A DNA stretch of 64,000 nucleotides from Strongylocentrotus purpuratus (GCF_000002235.5 NW_022145596.1:4894352-4958351), one strand, 5' to 3'. Shown: positions 13,301-24,420, numbered from the stretch's first letter. The notes: a model not told the origin generated them from the letters alone. Made by a program: numbers and translations.

Positions 13301-14207
13301 TTCTAATAAAATATATGTATGTAATACATAATACATATCAGATTTTAATCATGAGCCTTCAAAGCTGATTTTAACAATAAATATGTTTATAAAATTAAGA
13401 TTTTTGTAATGACATTGTAGCATCATGACTTTCTTACATGAGATTTCTGTACTACAACACAATAAAATATGAAGCACAATTAAGCTTTAAGTGTACATGT
13501 TCACCTGACTAATACATTACCATCAAAGTCTTATAATCTATAAGATATCAAATCAATCAGGATCCTTTTGACAAATGATAAATTGTATACCGTATTAATA
13601 ACGTTTTGAAGGAAGGGAGTAAGGAAAGGGGTGCATTGGGGTAAGGGGTGGGGTTTCATAGAATTTAAATTACTGCCTCTACCTAAAAAAAAATCTTAGC
13701 TGGTAAAAATTAATAAAAAGTGTAAGAAAAACACAACATATGGGCATCTGAAGTGGCAATGCAGGCATGTATGAGTCTAAAAGAGAGGTGAGTTCAGGGA
13801 GCTATCTTTAGTCTGAGATACACATGCAAAGACATCATATCCTGTTGTGAGTTGAATATCAGCAGGAGTTAATTTTGTTTTTCAAAAGGCATTATACCAA
13901 GGCCAACCTCCTTAATTCCTAGCACACTCTAATCATTCATGCACTTCCGCATATGATAAAATATGCTTCTAAAGACTTTACTTACTTTGTCTCATTAAGC
14001 TTCACAATAGTATTTTTCACATTTTAATGAAACTTAAATTAGATGTATGATTTTTCTCTAAATCTATGTTTAGTGAAAATGGATTTTCAAATGTGAGAAA
14101 CTCACCTCTGTGAGAAAACAACCAAGGTAGTTTTGGTGATATATCAATGTGCACTGCTCAATCATAGTCTATCTCTCTCTCTCACTCTCATTCTCTCTCT
14201 CTCTCCC

Positions 14208-14264
<57 letters not shown>

Positions 14265-16977
14265 CCTCCTCTCTCTACCCTTTCATATTTCTCTCCATCT
14301 CTTTCACCCTTCTCTGTACCCATCCTTCATCTTTCATGTTTCCTCATAAAAAAATTAAGTCTGTCTAGGTTCCTGTGAATATGTTCCCCCATTTCCTCAA
14401 TTATTCTCTTCATTTTCCCCTATTCCTCTTCCTTGAGATCTATCACATATATAGCAACAGGAAAGATGACAAGTGAAGCTTTTCTTTTTACTTGTTGCAC
14501 AGAAAGGTCAACATGTAGAGCTCTGATGTGCATAACACTAAAATGAACATTAAAGATATATGTAAAGTACAAAGAGTTCCTTTCACCTAAAATTATCAAA
14601 GTTTCTTTTTTTTACCTCAGTACCCTGTTACTTAACATATAAATTAAAAACTTTAAAATAGCCAAAAGTTTTCAATTGTATAACCCTGTGAATGTCTTCC
14701 CCTATTCCTCAAATACCTGGACTTTCAAAATGGCTACATTCTCTCTTTAAAGGGTACTCAATGACACATACATACAGATTGTATCCAACTACTAATTAAG
14801 CAGTTACATCAGTCCAATCAATTAACTCTAATCAGTAACTTTATTTCCAACTGACATCCTTTTGGAAAATTGATTAGTTCCTTTGCAAGACTATAGTGCA
14901 ACATATCATGTCCTCATAATAATTCAAAATGGCTACACTTTTTCTCTAAAGGGTTCCTATTTTAATCACCATAATGCATTAGTTCTATAACATGAAGCAT
15001 GTTTCTTCACTTGTAGAGTATCAGTACTGGAAAATGCATTAATTCAATGAAAAAGCTCTACTCTCTCCCTAAAAACATACCTTTCCAAAATTTCTACTAA
15101 TGTACTTCAATAAGTACAACTGCTGAGCAAGTACATTTCTTCAATTCTACATATTTGTAACAGAATTCTAGGAAATGCATTAATTCAATCAATTAACTCT
15201 CTTTATCGCCATGGTAACTGTATTTTCAGCTGGGAGAAGGAAGCTGACATTTTTTCCACGACAAACATATCTGGAAATATGACTCATCGTAATTTCAAGA
15301 TGTTTCGAAACTGCTATCAAGACACCCTAGCTCATGAGGCCGACTGAGCGAGTACGATCTGGAGATTAAAGAATTTACATATCGCCATGGAAATTGACAA
15401 GGAAACTGAAAATGTGCAGAGTCAGGGTGCACATGGTATGGTGTCATCAGTCCATGAAATACAAAAAATGTTCCTGTTTTATCTCTGAACATATATTTCT
15501 TACACGAACCTGTGCAAAATAGCTGCAGCAAGACGGTAAGAGTCTAAAGTTGTTTTAACTGCTATGCCAGACAATAAACATTAATTTGTTTATGCTTGGA
15601 TCAACCCACATAAAATTGCAAATATCTGAGTATGCTTTAATAGATACATAAATATACAACTACCACTAGATTTTAAAAAGTCATAAATCTTCCCAAATAG
15701 TGTATGATCCCCCTTATAAAATGTTTTGCAATTTTCATTACCCGGTAGATGAATGAAATCCAAGTGTTTTACATCTAATTTAGATTGCTGCAATCTAATG
15801 TAATTAAATCATTAAAATTTAGAGCTTACAATAAATCCCTGAAACTATTCTTATCTTAATCTTTAAAACAAAGTTGAAAAGAAGATGTAGAAAGAGCAGA
15901 CTAAGAGGATTTCAGTATGTCTTGCTATAGTGGGATACCAGCTAAATCCAAACTCTGTACAGCTGTGCTTCACATTCAAGATCAAATAGAATGTTGGATC
16001 ACTCAAGACAGCTTCAGAGAACCCTTTATTTTTTCTCTTTTTTTTGGGGGGGGGGGGGGCAGTAAATCTACATGATTCTGAAGATTCAAGATTCTTGAAG
16101 AACCAACGAAACACTGAATAAAGCGCTCAAAATCGAATGCCTTTCATATAAATAGTGAGCAGGCCCTAGCCCCTACATGTAACTCTGTGACTATCTAAAT
16201 CAGATATCTATACAATGTGTTCTTCATATACAGGAAATTGAACGTTGGATCATCCCTGACAGGTTCGCAGGACCCTTCACATCACGTCCCCAGTTTGGCA
16301 GTGATGCAGCGGTATTCTTGGTCCTCTCTACAACCGCAGATATGGAAACCAGATTGATTCGCAGGAAGGGTAAAGGAACTTCTTAGTCTGCTCCATAAGA
16401 CCCACAAAATATGCCCTACATATAAGCTATATTTATGCCATAGTCGAAGGGTGATCGACGTATGGTTCTACTTCATGTGCGTCTCCAATACACCTTTCAC
16501 TAAGTTCTTAAAGAAATTCTTTAAAGCCTATCTGCACTAGTTTGGCCAGGAGGGATTAGACCTCCCTGCATGGTAACTGACAGATGGTTATCTCATCAAA
16601 TCAGCTTTCAATTAACATAAGAAAAAGGGAACCATGGGGGACCAATAGTCACTGATGAGGCATTGTTTGCTTTCTAGAGGGCGCAAGTAGCTATAAATAG
16701 TGCAGTGGGGCTTTAAATTTGTGATTTCATGTAAAAGATGACTGGAGAAGATCAAATACAGTTCTCTCCTCCAGATGACCCTAAAAGAGTTTCCTCTATA
16801 ACAAGAATGAATCTCTGTAACACAAGGGCAGAGTGTGCCGGAGTGCAACTGACAGAACTGGTCAGAAAATGGAGAGAATACAGGACAAATAGTACATAAT
16901 TATCACTAAAAAAGATACCCAAGAAAGAGCTATAAGGGATTACAAATATAGGTTACAGCTCTCAATGTATTAAGGAC

Positions 16978-17015
<38 letters not shown>

Positions 17016-17164
17016 GGTGGGTCTCTTTCTCTAAACAGAAGGTGAGGGAAGTGAACTCTTAATGAGGGGTGTCCTTAAATGACTTGGAATGTAGTCACGT
17101 GTATGCTTGGTCCATGTTGTCAAAAGCCATGGGGGATTCATGCACAAAGTCCCCCCCCCCCCTT

Positions 17165-17198
<34 letters not shown>

Positions 17199-20100
17199 CC
17201 TCTCTCCCCCTTTACTCTCTCCTTCCCTCTATGTTTCTCTCTATCCCTTCCTCCCTTTTCTCCCTTTCTTTATCTTCTTTCTCTCTTTCTTGTCTTTCAG
17301 TTTCCTCTCCTATCTCTAAATCTCTATCTCCATTTCCTTTTCTTTCTTTTCTTTTCTCTCTCTTTCTATCTCCTTTCATATCTCTCTGCCTTGTTTCTGT
17401 ATCTATCTAACCTTGTCACATGCCAAGAGGGATGCCTGTGCAGGCCAGTCTCTCTCTCTCTCTCTCTCTCTGATCAGGGGGGAAGGCTCCCTGCCTCAAT
17501 CCCGGGCAAGTGATCTTCCTGTGTTTCATCGCTTACTAAGAGGGACCAAGAATCAGTCGGAGGTGATTCACTCCGCCAACCAAACCGTTAGTCAAGCTTG
17601 CGTTCTACCCGCACCAAGTGCAAAAGTAGATTTCAGGATAATCCTAGGCAGGAACATACACCCAAAGGAAGATACAGGAATATAGAAAGTGCCTACTTCC
17701 AATTGACTGCTCTGAGGAACTTGTTCTAGAAAATTCTGATATCATTGGGAGCTTAATTTTTCAGGAAATACCCAAAACCGGTGAGTGATATTGCTAGTTT
17801 ATATTTTCTTTTCTTTATATTCTTTTCCTGAAGACAACCTGTGAATCTTCCTTTGTCAAATCTATACTTTCCACATAAACCTGTCATCTAAAGATTCGAA
17901 ATGTCAGTCTTCTCCTACAGGGGAATTGAAAAAGTGACAGTTAGCAAAAATCCAGATATCTGATTGATGGATATTGTTTTGATAATAATGTCGCTAGTGA
18001 TATGCGTTTGTCTCGCAATGTATGGCAAACAAGGGATCTAAAAGATCACGACGTTTCGTGCGCCGCTGCAACACTTTGTTGTTTCTATAAGATTGAAAGG
18101 TGAAGAGTAAAACTATGCTAACAGGAACATATGATGGAACTACGGTAATGCTATTGGACTTATTTAATCGGAAAGACAGCCACTGGAATCGTAAACACTT
18201 GTGATATACCCCTCTCATGGCGATCCGTTAAAGGTACTATGTCCCTTTCGCAGCCAACCTCAAATTCTGTAGAACTTTGCAGGAATTATGAATATGTCAT
18301 GTATGTTCTATCTGTGAAATTTAAACGTTAGCAGTGTCCTCATATTCAAATTATGCAAGGAAACCCGTTTACTTGCTAGACTTCACTGTCAGACACTATT
18401 GAGTGACTGACTGCCTTTTTTTCTTCTTTGGTAATAACATACATGAAAAGAGTTGTAAAGGGTACATGAGCATTTGTCTACACCAATAACCCACTTCTTG
18501 TGATGGCCAAGATTAAACTGATTGAATCTTTGCGCAGTATAAAACGTATGACTATTCGGTACAATTGTCTGAAAATCAAGACTATTACTTTTGGGCTCTA
18601 TAGCCCTTAAGTCGATTTGACAACTAACAGTCGTTATTTTCCCACTTGAAGATATTTTCAAGCCTCACCTTTTTTAGGGAAGTTCTAAATTACTATTATC
18701 TTTCAAATGCAGTTGGAATTTAACTTTTTCATTTTTTTGGCCTGCAAATGGGACATAGTACCTTAATACTCTCTCTCAAAATTTTCAATTTCTCACCTCA
18801 ATAATATTCCTCACTCCATTGAGACGCAATACCAGATGCTGACCATGCCTGAAACAAAGAATATAATCATATAAATGGAAAATACAGAGAAATAATGTGG
18901 CAGGGGTTAAAGAAAATATCCTGATAGGAATGGTTAAAAGAATAGAGGCAAAATACTTTTGCCACATATAAAGACATCAGAGTCTCTTGAAAGATTTATT
19001 GGAAGGAAAAGTAGAAGGTACAGGACCAAGAGGGAAACCAAGAACTAACTGGGAGGGACATGGAGTGGAAAATGACACTTCAAGATTGTACTAGGGTGGC
19101 AGAAAACAGAGATGTTTAGAAAAATGTTGCATTAAACCTTCAAGCTGAGAGAAAAAACATTTATTTAGTGATTTGAATTGATAAACAGGTGTATATGACC
19201 GACGATAACATTTACAGAATATAAGCATGACTTTCTTACCTTCCTTACTATGGTTGCCTAATGGAGCAAACACTGGGTTGCCACAGTTATCTTTTAATTA
19301 ACACATACACCATAACTCATATACACATATACACCACAAATACCATGTGTTCAAAACAATGTGGGAGTCTCTTGTTTTAATACATAGCAAAGCGAATAAA
19401 GAATGAATAAAACAACAATTTCATGGAAATTTCTTTCTTGTTTGAAAAAGAAATGTTATTCTGCTTGGAAACATGCACAGTGTATGCTAACTTGGGAACT
19501 ACATGTGTGATTTAAATCTCTATCTTCATAACTTTCAGTAAATCTCACATCAATATCAGAAAAATCAAGAGAAATATCCAGAAACCTGTGCCAAACCTGT
19601 ATATAACCTATACAGTTAAACATTGTCCCGAACTGCTACCTGATGGGAAATTCACCTACATGCATGATACATGATGACAGAGAGCAGTCTAGCACAGGTA
19701 ATCAAGTTATTTCCTTACTGCTCAAACAATTATTCACAGTCAAGCCCAATGGTGCCCCCTTCACACCAAAAACTTAAATTAATTCTGATGAGTGAATTCC
19801 ATGACTATATTCAAACAAATATGTGCAGTAAAGCCTATCAATGCCCTTTTCACATCAAGAACTTAAGTTAATCTTGATGAGTGTATTCCATGACTATTCA
19901 AAGAAATATGTGCAGTAAAGCCTTTTAAAGCCCTCTTGATGCCCTCTTGCCCTCTTGACTGTTCAATACAGCCAAGGCTACTGACAATGCCCCTTCACAT
20001 CAAGATATTAAAATAATATATGTTTGTTATTTCCACACTCTCATCAAAGTGTCATTCACACCAAGTAATTGGGTGATCCTGTTTGCTATTTCCTTTTTCT

Positions 20101-23100
20101 CTCAGACATGTAGATACAGTTAAGAACATCAAGGATCTTTCACATCATGTAACTAATGGATCAATTCTCTTATTTGCTGTGTTTGATCAATAAAACACAG
20201 TTCAGCCCATCACGAGAAGAAGTTTTAAAACTTCTTGACCCTGTTTCGTTGTTTCCAAACTCTCCATTAGGCCTACTCTCCATACAAATAAACAGTCAAT
20301 GACAATAAAGCCCCATTTACATTATCAAAAACGACTAATACTAACTGTTATTTCCAAACTTTCCAATTATTTAGAAACAATTTATCATTTAAGCCCATGA
20401 TTGCCGTCCCGAGAAGTAACCTTCTTGTAGATACTGACCCTGTTTGTTATTTTCTAACTTTCCAAGTAATTACACACATTAAGAACATCAATATCCCTGT
20501 TTGTCTTTGTGTGAGGTACCTTTAGAAGCAGCTTGTCCTGCATATAAGTTATGTGAATAGGGATGTGATTTAAAAGATAATAATTCAGATAAATAGTTTG
20601 GGGCTCGACCATTCAAAGCTTTGTAAACAAGGAAAAGTGTTGTAAATGCAATTATGCCTTAATGGCAAACAATGTAAACTAATTAAAACAGGTGTAATAT
20701 GGGAAAATTTTGAGGAATTTATTATTTATCCTACTTCTTTCTCATGTGTCCTACTTTCCAGTATTTTAAGGGTTTGCATTGAAAGTGTAGGGTTAGTTTT
20801 ATCAGTATCAGATTCATGTCAAATGTGTATTATTTCTAGTGTTTAAAATTTCTAATGCAAAGATTTCCTTGATCAAAATGTTTATAAATAAGTACTTCAT
20901 CTTAGACATTTTGAATAATAGTGTAAGTTAACTCTTATTTCACTACAACCTTGAATGCCAATGCTGTTTGCCAAAAACCATGTCTTTCAATTACCAGTAC
21001 TAATTTGTTCACACTTTCAAGAGCAAATTAAATTTATACCAATACAGCTAATATCCTAGAATAAGCTAATTAGAAGATTATTGCAAAATTTGCTAATACA
21101 GTGTACAAGTAAATGTGGCACAGTGCCATTGCCCACCATGCTATGCTGGGGCTACATTTGTGATTAAATGCACATAATCTGATTGAAGTTATTTCATTAT
21201 TTACTTTCATTTCCCAAAAGACTTAATTAAAATTGATGTCTGTTAGTACACACTGCTGTGAATCTTCCAAGTCTTCGAGAGCTATATTTGGATTCTTTAA
21301 GGCTCTAAAGATAGCCGGGGTCACCCTTCAACAATTGACTACAGAATTTTCTTATTCCCATTGGCTAGCTAAGGAAATATCAAATTCCCAGAGGCAATGA
21401 CTCCACAATTTTTCATTACCATACGGCCCAACTTATTGATAACCTTGATTTTAAAAAGTACATCTAACAGAAATATTTTACTATTTTGCCATTTCCAAAA
21501 CGACACATTATATTAGTAAGCCAAAGATCTATCTATCAAGACATCTTCTCCCAGTTCGTAGGTTGATTACAACATTTTCCACACATTTCTGTTATGGGGC
21601 CATCTCAGTACACTCTTGCAGTGTTGTTTCACTCCATTTTTTAATTAATGTTCCCCTCCCAGTTAATTTCTTGGATTCCCTCTTGGTCTCGTACCTTCCA
21701 CTTTTCTTTCCAATAAATCTTTCATAGAGACTCTGATGTCTTTTAATTTGGCCAAAGTATTTTGCTTCCTTACTTTAACCATTCCTATATAGCGATATTG
21801 TTTAAGCCTGCCATAAGTAGTATTCTTTGTATAAAACATTTATTAAACTATTTATTTTAGTCAGATGAATAATTCTTTAATTTCAGATTCACACAGACTT
21901 ATTAAGAGATCTCACTTTTTAACATTCACAAGTACCGGTATCACCTCATTCAAAGTGCAATGGTGATTAATCAATTGTATTTGTACATGTACCTTCACTG
22001 CAAATTAATTAATCTAATTGTGATTGGGCTAATTCCTCTGGATCAGAAGTTGCGGGCTATTCTTGAAACCTCGTGCTCATGGAAACAGCCCTTAATTAGG
22101 TGCCATGTTTTGAGGATTCTTTCTAGCGAGAGGCCAAGCAAGATCAAGAGATTGAGAATAATTGAGAGGGTGGGGCTCTTTGGGTGCGAATGGGGCTTGA
22201 GTAGGAGGACAAGTAATGAAGACTTTCCTCTGCGAATGACACGAGACAGGTTTAATCAGCTAAAATATAATTTTTTTCTTTGGGTGTGAACAGGTTCTAA
22301 ATTGGTGGACAGGATCTTCCTATGCAATGAAATGTTTGAATAGTTTCTGTGAGTGAGAGTTAACAGGGTCTACAAGTATCAGCATTATGCTTGATAGCCA
22401 TATGTAGTGAAGATTTGTCATGTTTTTACTGAAATGAAACGTTTTAATCTCCTGTTATTACACTTTCTGTGGGTGTGAAGAGGGCCTGTGTAGGTGAACA
22501 TAGCTCCCCATAATATGAGACAGTTTAATCTAATTTTAAAACTTTCCTCCTCTACTGTGATGGGATAGTCCATCCTAATCATTGTAAATCCCCCAATAAA
22601 ATTGTATCAAGCCACAAAAGATTATTAAATTTAAGTCTACAAACAATTGTTACCAGTTCGTAATTCATTTGGATTTATGTGCTTTGATATTTCATTAGTT
22701 TTTCCTCATTTGCATATAACAGAATTGTACTATTCATGTGTACCTCAGGTTCTCTCGAATAGAATGCATGTGAAAGTGATCAGGGGTGGATCCAGGGGCA
22801 CAGTAGGCAAAGGGACATCCAACTCCCCCCCCCCCCCCCCTCCCCCCCCCCCCCCCCCCCCCCCCGGCCAAAAATGTGTCTGTTTTCATAAAGTTTATAA
22901 AAAGAGAAATATTCTTAGAATATAAGTATTCTGCCAGAATCCTCTCTGATTCATGATGCATCACATGTTGGTCATCAGCTCATGATAATCGTCCTCTCAT
23001 TGGTTTGAAAGAGCCATGATATCTGATTGGTGGCTTTAAAGGGAAATCCACGCTTATCAGCAACTTGCTCGATCTGAAGGAAAGCAGACAAATCAGAGAG

Positions 23101-23959
23101 AAAGATTGGCAGATTGAGCCTCCTCTCCCACCCCCCCCCCCCCTCCAAAAAAAACCCTTCTAGAACTGCTAATACCCACCAAAACTTGAAGCAGTACTGA
23201 ACTTGTTTGCAAATGTTTACTTACGGGCAGAGTTCCACCTCCAAATATCTTTCATCTGATCCCAGGAAGAATGCTTCCACGACTAAGATAAATGGAATAT
23301 GAATATATGTAATCTATTATAATTGTTATTATTATATATATGTTTATTTTTTATTTTTGTATTGTTATTTTCATTGTGTTTGAAATTCTAATGTAATGAT
23401 TTCCTTGATCAAAATATTTCTAAATAAGTTGATCTTAAATGCATTTGGCTTGAACATCAACTTTCCAGCATCCTTTCTAATTTGTTTAAATGTAGTTGAA
23501 TTTTCCATTACTGAACTGTACTTCATTGCCGCATCATAACTAAGTGCACTTTTATATGCCATTTGGCATAGAAGTCCCCTTATAAACTGTACATCACTTA
23601 CACAGTCATTCATTGCAGTATCATCAGGAAAACACACAGCTTCAGCAGGAGAAAATAGATCTCAACCAGGAGAACAAGACATTTAGGGGAAATCCCCCTA
23701 AAGTGGGAGAGTTAATTATCATTAACATTCATTGGAATTTTATGCACAGAATCCTACCTTCATAATCCCAGAGCCCAGATTGGGGACTACCAGCAGGACC
23801 TGAAGGTGCAGGGTCATTGTAGAATGGGGCCACAACTTCCAGATTAATTCCTGTGCCATCTGTAGACTTTGACATGGAAAGCCTGACTGGTGTGGAATGA
23901 TTCACCGGTCTTCCATCCCATTGCGTTGCAATGCTGAAGCTTGCTGTTTTAACTTCCAT
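4243..23959 (-). CDS. C4orf33: UPF0462 family protein, C4orf33 homologue (complete, 5 coding exons)
   Basis: Spliced CDS: 23959-23758, 23282-23225, 18848-18797, 13079-12883, 4330-4243, all on the minus strand. The lengths 202+58+52+197+88 give 597 nt, or 198 residues plus TGA; the human protein is about the same length. All junctions are AG/GT and keep phase. Recognisable family blocks are QWDGRPV (13-19), LWDYEVVEAFF (63-73), YLEVELCPHGQHLVL (80-94), FNAYAIHG (140-147), YQALYP (154-159) and PDFHRLEYF (168-176). The molecular function of UPF0462 is not established; from memory the fold is compared with CBM9-type beta-sandwiches. No signal peptide or membrane segment is seen, so a soluble intracellular protein is inferred. 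The identification rests on recalled similarity to human C4orf33, not on a search. Confidence 0.9.
4436..4770. repeat. Left subterminal repeat field of the Harbinger element
   Basis: TTACGGA and its variants recur, for example GACTTACGGACGATACGGAT repeated at about 26-bp spacing between 4640 and 4735. Such arrays are the usual candidate binding sites for Harbinger-encoded proteins. Confidence 0.8.
5035..5538 (-). pseudogene. LINE fragment: C-terminal zf-RVT region of a reverse transcriptase
   Basis: A 167-codon open frame resembles the C-terminal end of L1/Tx1-type LINE ORF2 proteins. It contains WRNIVSKPIVTWDKIY, then LRYVQYKILHNILGVNKYL, then a zinc-finger-like block C-x2-C-x6-H (LCSFCSKHSETIAHLFWES). 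The last cysteine normally found at the end of this block (HLFWEC) is serine here. No catalytic reverse transcriptase core (YADD box) is present, so this is a 5'-truncated copy. It lies inside the Harbinger transposon in the same direction as the transposase and starts just 3' of the transposase stop. It was probably inserted into or captured by the element. No clear poly-A tail is seen at its 3' side. Confidence 0.7.
5593..7002 (-). CDS. Harbinger (HARBI1-type) DDE transposase
   Basis: An uninterrupted 469-codon frame. It belongs to the DDE_Tnp_4 / PIF-Harbinger nuclease family, which cuts and pastes DNA at TAA-type targets. Visible motifs are GALDGKHIRIKAP with D231, SSDAQIW with D281, FVIADAAFAL with D321, RRCVENAFGILANRF with E358, and the C-terminal CIHNLLRD (391-398). 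D231, D321 and E358 are the likely catalytic triad. The helix-rich region around 90-190 (MRYLASGDSYHSL) matches the usual N-terminal part. The first about 43 residues overlap the subterminal repeat zone; M44 (codon at 6873) is an equally plausible start. No frameshift or stop is seen, so the copy may be young. It is antisense to neither host gene: it runs in the same direction as the C4orf33-like gene whose intron it occupies. Confidence 0.92.
   Translation of the reverse strand: MSSFISADVAHAKWSSLGYATLDAASILIIVSSSTVDFHRSLKMERERRLVLLDCLMAIQHNQMQMKILMAKMQAILERRKERMCWVRHWITLRPHQGAYGNLMHLLRNKDVQGFRNFTRITPAMFAEMVTRLTPRLQKYDTWYRKALPVGLKVAITMRYLASGDSYHSLMYLFYVPHNTISLLVLDVCQAIYAEYGEETISNPSTPEGWKGIAQTFSDRWNFHHCLGALDGKHIRIKAPANCGSQFYNYKGYNSIVLLALVDGNYKFRWVEVGAGGASSDAQIWNMCSLKEAIDDENIGIPPDEPLPHDDRDIPYFVIADAAFALRTTLMKPFGAKPLTMEERIFNYRLSRARRCVENAFGILANRFRCLLSAMAQVPSTVETIVLACLCIHNLLRDQASAEQNGMMDREDDQHNIIPGAWREGGVLDDMQQRLAGNYTTKIAKRQRLYLKHYYNGTAGAVPWQQRMA
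7010..7506. repeat. Right subterminal repeat field of the Harbinger element
   Basis: Short CGTA/CGGA-centred motifs (ATCCGTA, TTACGTAT, GCGGATG) recur densely in both orientations up to the right inverted repeat, mirroring the left side. Confidence 0.8.
9241..9341. repeat. Imperfect 100-bp palindrome
   Basis: A perfect inner stem, AAACTATCATCGCC / GGTGATGATAGTTT, is centred near 9293. Outer arms (AAATATTAACCTCC against GTAGTCTATAAATATTTGC) pair imperfectly. It can form a long hairpin. A degenerate foldback element is likely. Confidence 0.6.
9655..10580. repeat. Degenerate tandem array, about 200-bp unit, five copies
   Basis: The core AAACCACATCGTGCCTCT recurs with changes near 9690, 9900, 10085, 10292 and 10495. 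Each copy is followed by CTCATCC-type and A/G-rich blocks. A long poly-G run sits in one copy at about 10009-10030. Confidence 0.65.
11551..11799. mobile_element. MITE, AGGCCTGTC family, copy 1
   Basis: Ends are AGGCCTGTCCTCATCAGC and its near-inverse GTTGATGAAGACAGGCCT. Inner arms pair further through GATTGCCAAATA / TATTTGGCAATC. ATAT lies outside both ends. The same family recurs at 36538-36801. There is no coding capacity. Confidence 0.75.
12883..13079 (-). CDS. C4orf33: C4orf33-like coding exon 4
   Basis: The acceptor ends CACACAG at 13081-13080 and the donor is GTGAGT from 12882. The exon starts in phase 0 and encodes residues 105-169 plus two bases of F170. It carries the best-conserved blocks of the family: WKGSAIVPLEYLPPGL, RGFNAYAIHG and REYQALYP. 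It is clearly richer in G+C than the surrounding intron. Confidence 0.93.
14169..14261. repeat. CT microsatellite interrupted by a C-run
   Basis: CT dinucleotides on either side of a run of C at about 14206-14218. Serine/leucine open frames across it are repeat translations. Confidence 0.95.
16234..16369 (+). other. Exon-like open segment of unknown origin
   Basis: The segment is preceded by TTCATATACAG and followed by GTAAAG. It stays open for 45 codons (EIERWIIPDRFAGPF at the start, ADMETRLIRRK at the end). A diverged partial copy of its beginning lies about 243 bp upstream near 15990 (ECWITQDSFREPF). I do not recognise the protein, and the reverse strand is also largely open. It could be an exon of a nested gene, a pseudo-exon, or part of an unrecognised repeat. 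Confidence 0.25.
16978..17480. repeat. GA/CT-rich low-complexity tract
   Basis: A GA repeat at 16978-17016 is followed, after a short spacer, by a C-run and CT-rich sequence (17147-17410) and a further CT repeat at about 17450-17472. Confidence 0.9.
18232..18762. mobile_element. TTAA-flanked TIR element, full copy
   Basis: The left end is AGGTACTATGTCCCTTTCGCAG and the right end is the inverse of GGTACTATGTCCCATTTGCAG. TTAA lies outside both ends (18228-18231 and 18763-18766), the target used by piggyBac-type elements, although the terminal bases are not typical of piggyBac. The 531-bp interior has no transposase. The right end stops 34 bp from the donor side of C4orf33-like coding exon 3. 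A truncated copy is at 29987-30121. Confidence 0.8.
18797..18848 (-). CDS. C4orf33: C4orf33-like coding exon 3 (52 nt)
   Basis: The acceptor is CTTTGTTTCAG (AG at 18850-18849) and the donor is GTGAGA from 18796. One base completes P87, then HGQHLVLRLNGVRNIIE (88-104) follows. HGQHLVL is a hallmark block of the family. The phase is 2 in and 0 out, matching both neighbouring exons. Confidence 0.92.
18849..23224 (-). other. Intron 2 of the C4orf33-like CDS (4.4 kb)
   Basis: No exon was seen. At 19670-20500 there are diverged tandem units of roughly 115 bp built around 'CACATCAAGAACTTAA..TGATGAGTGAATTCCATGACTAT'. At 22100-22530 there are units built around 'TTGGGTGTGAA..GG'. A half-element with CAGGGGTGGATCCAGGGG and a long poly-C stretch lies at 22791-22865. 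Confidence 0.65.
22791..22865. repeat. One-sided hAT-like end plus long poly-C tract
   Basis: CAGGGGTGGATCCAGGGGC resembles the ends of the elements at 889 and 3670. It is followed by about 40 C residues with a single T. A matching right end was not found. Confidence 0.6.
23225..23282 (-). CDS. C4orf33: C4orf33-like coding exon 2 (58 nt)
   Basis: The acceptor is TTTATCTTAG (AG at 23284-23283) and the donor is GTAAGT from 23224. It completes V68 and encodes VEAFFLGSDERYLEVELC plus two bases of P87. The VVEAFFL and YLEVELCP blocks match the family closely. Confidence 0.93.
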
Positions 23960-23961
23960 GT
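23758..23961 (-). CDS. C4orf33: C4orf33-like coding exon 1 with start codon
   Basis: The acceptor TTGTTCTTAG (AG at 23963-23962) is followed by two untranslated bases and ATG at 23959. The exon encodes residues 1-67 and the first base of V68, with donor GTAGGA from 23757. A methionine four codons upstream in the same frame lies in the intron and is unlikely to be used. QWDGRPV, VVAPFYNDPAP and LWDYE align with the N-terminal half of the family. An upstream non-coding exon is required by the acceptor immediately before the ATG. Confidence 0.93.
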
Positions 23962-24104
23962 CTAAGAACAAAAATTGTTGTGATAATTAGAATATGGTTG
24001 CCATCTGTAAATGCTGTTGCACCATTTAAAAAATTCTATGGTAACAGCATGACACAAAAAGCAGCTTCTCAACATTCAAATATGGTTATCAAAAGTTTGG
24101 GGGG

Positions 24105-24143
<39 letters not shown>

Positions 24144-24420
24144 AGCATTTGGCTAAAATGTGTGAATATGACAATGAAACAATCATTAAGTTATCTTCGC
24201 ATAATGTAAGATTCCATCTTCAAAGTTGATATATCTGATATGTGATAATGACCAATTTCTGCAGTACTATTACAGAATAATTTGTTGAAGTCTTCTTCTT
24301 CTTCATTAGCAGTACAGGCCACCGTCAGGTGTATTGTCGTACTGTTGAGGTGCAGTGCAGATGTATGTACAATGTCCGATAAGAGGAAGTAAAAACAGCT
24401 ACCGTCTTTCTGCCAGACAG

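Larger units (their letters stand above)
13080..18796 (-). other. Intron 3 of the C4orf33-like CDS (5.7 kb)
   Basis: Mostly A/T-rich. It contains CT- and GA-rich simple repeats (14169-14261, 16978-17016, 17147-17480), poly-G/C runs near 16046 and 17149, an exon-like open segment at 16234-16369 and the TTAA-flanked element at 18232-18762. Nothing further was recognised. Confidence 0.65.

Noticed and set aside
14133-14378. Long serine/leucine-rich open frames
   Set aside because: They are translations of CT repeats. The same applies to frames at 17069-17513, 42276-42630, 41278-41530 and 58030-58251.
23371-23637. 88-codon minus-strand frame next to a C4orf33-like exon
   Set aside because: Its first 3' part matches another intronic stretch near 20860-20900, so it is probably repeat-derived. 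It also does not fit the family or the splice phases.
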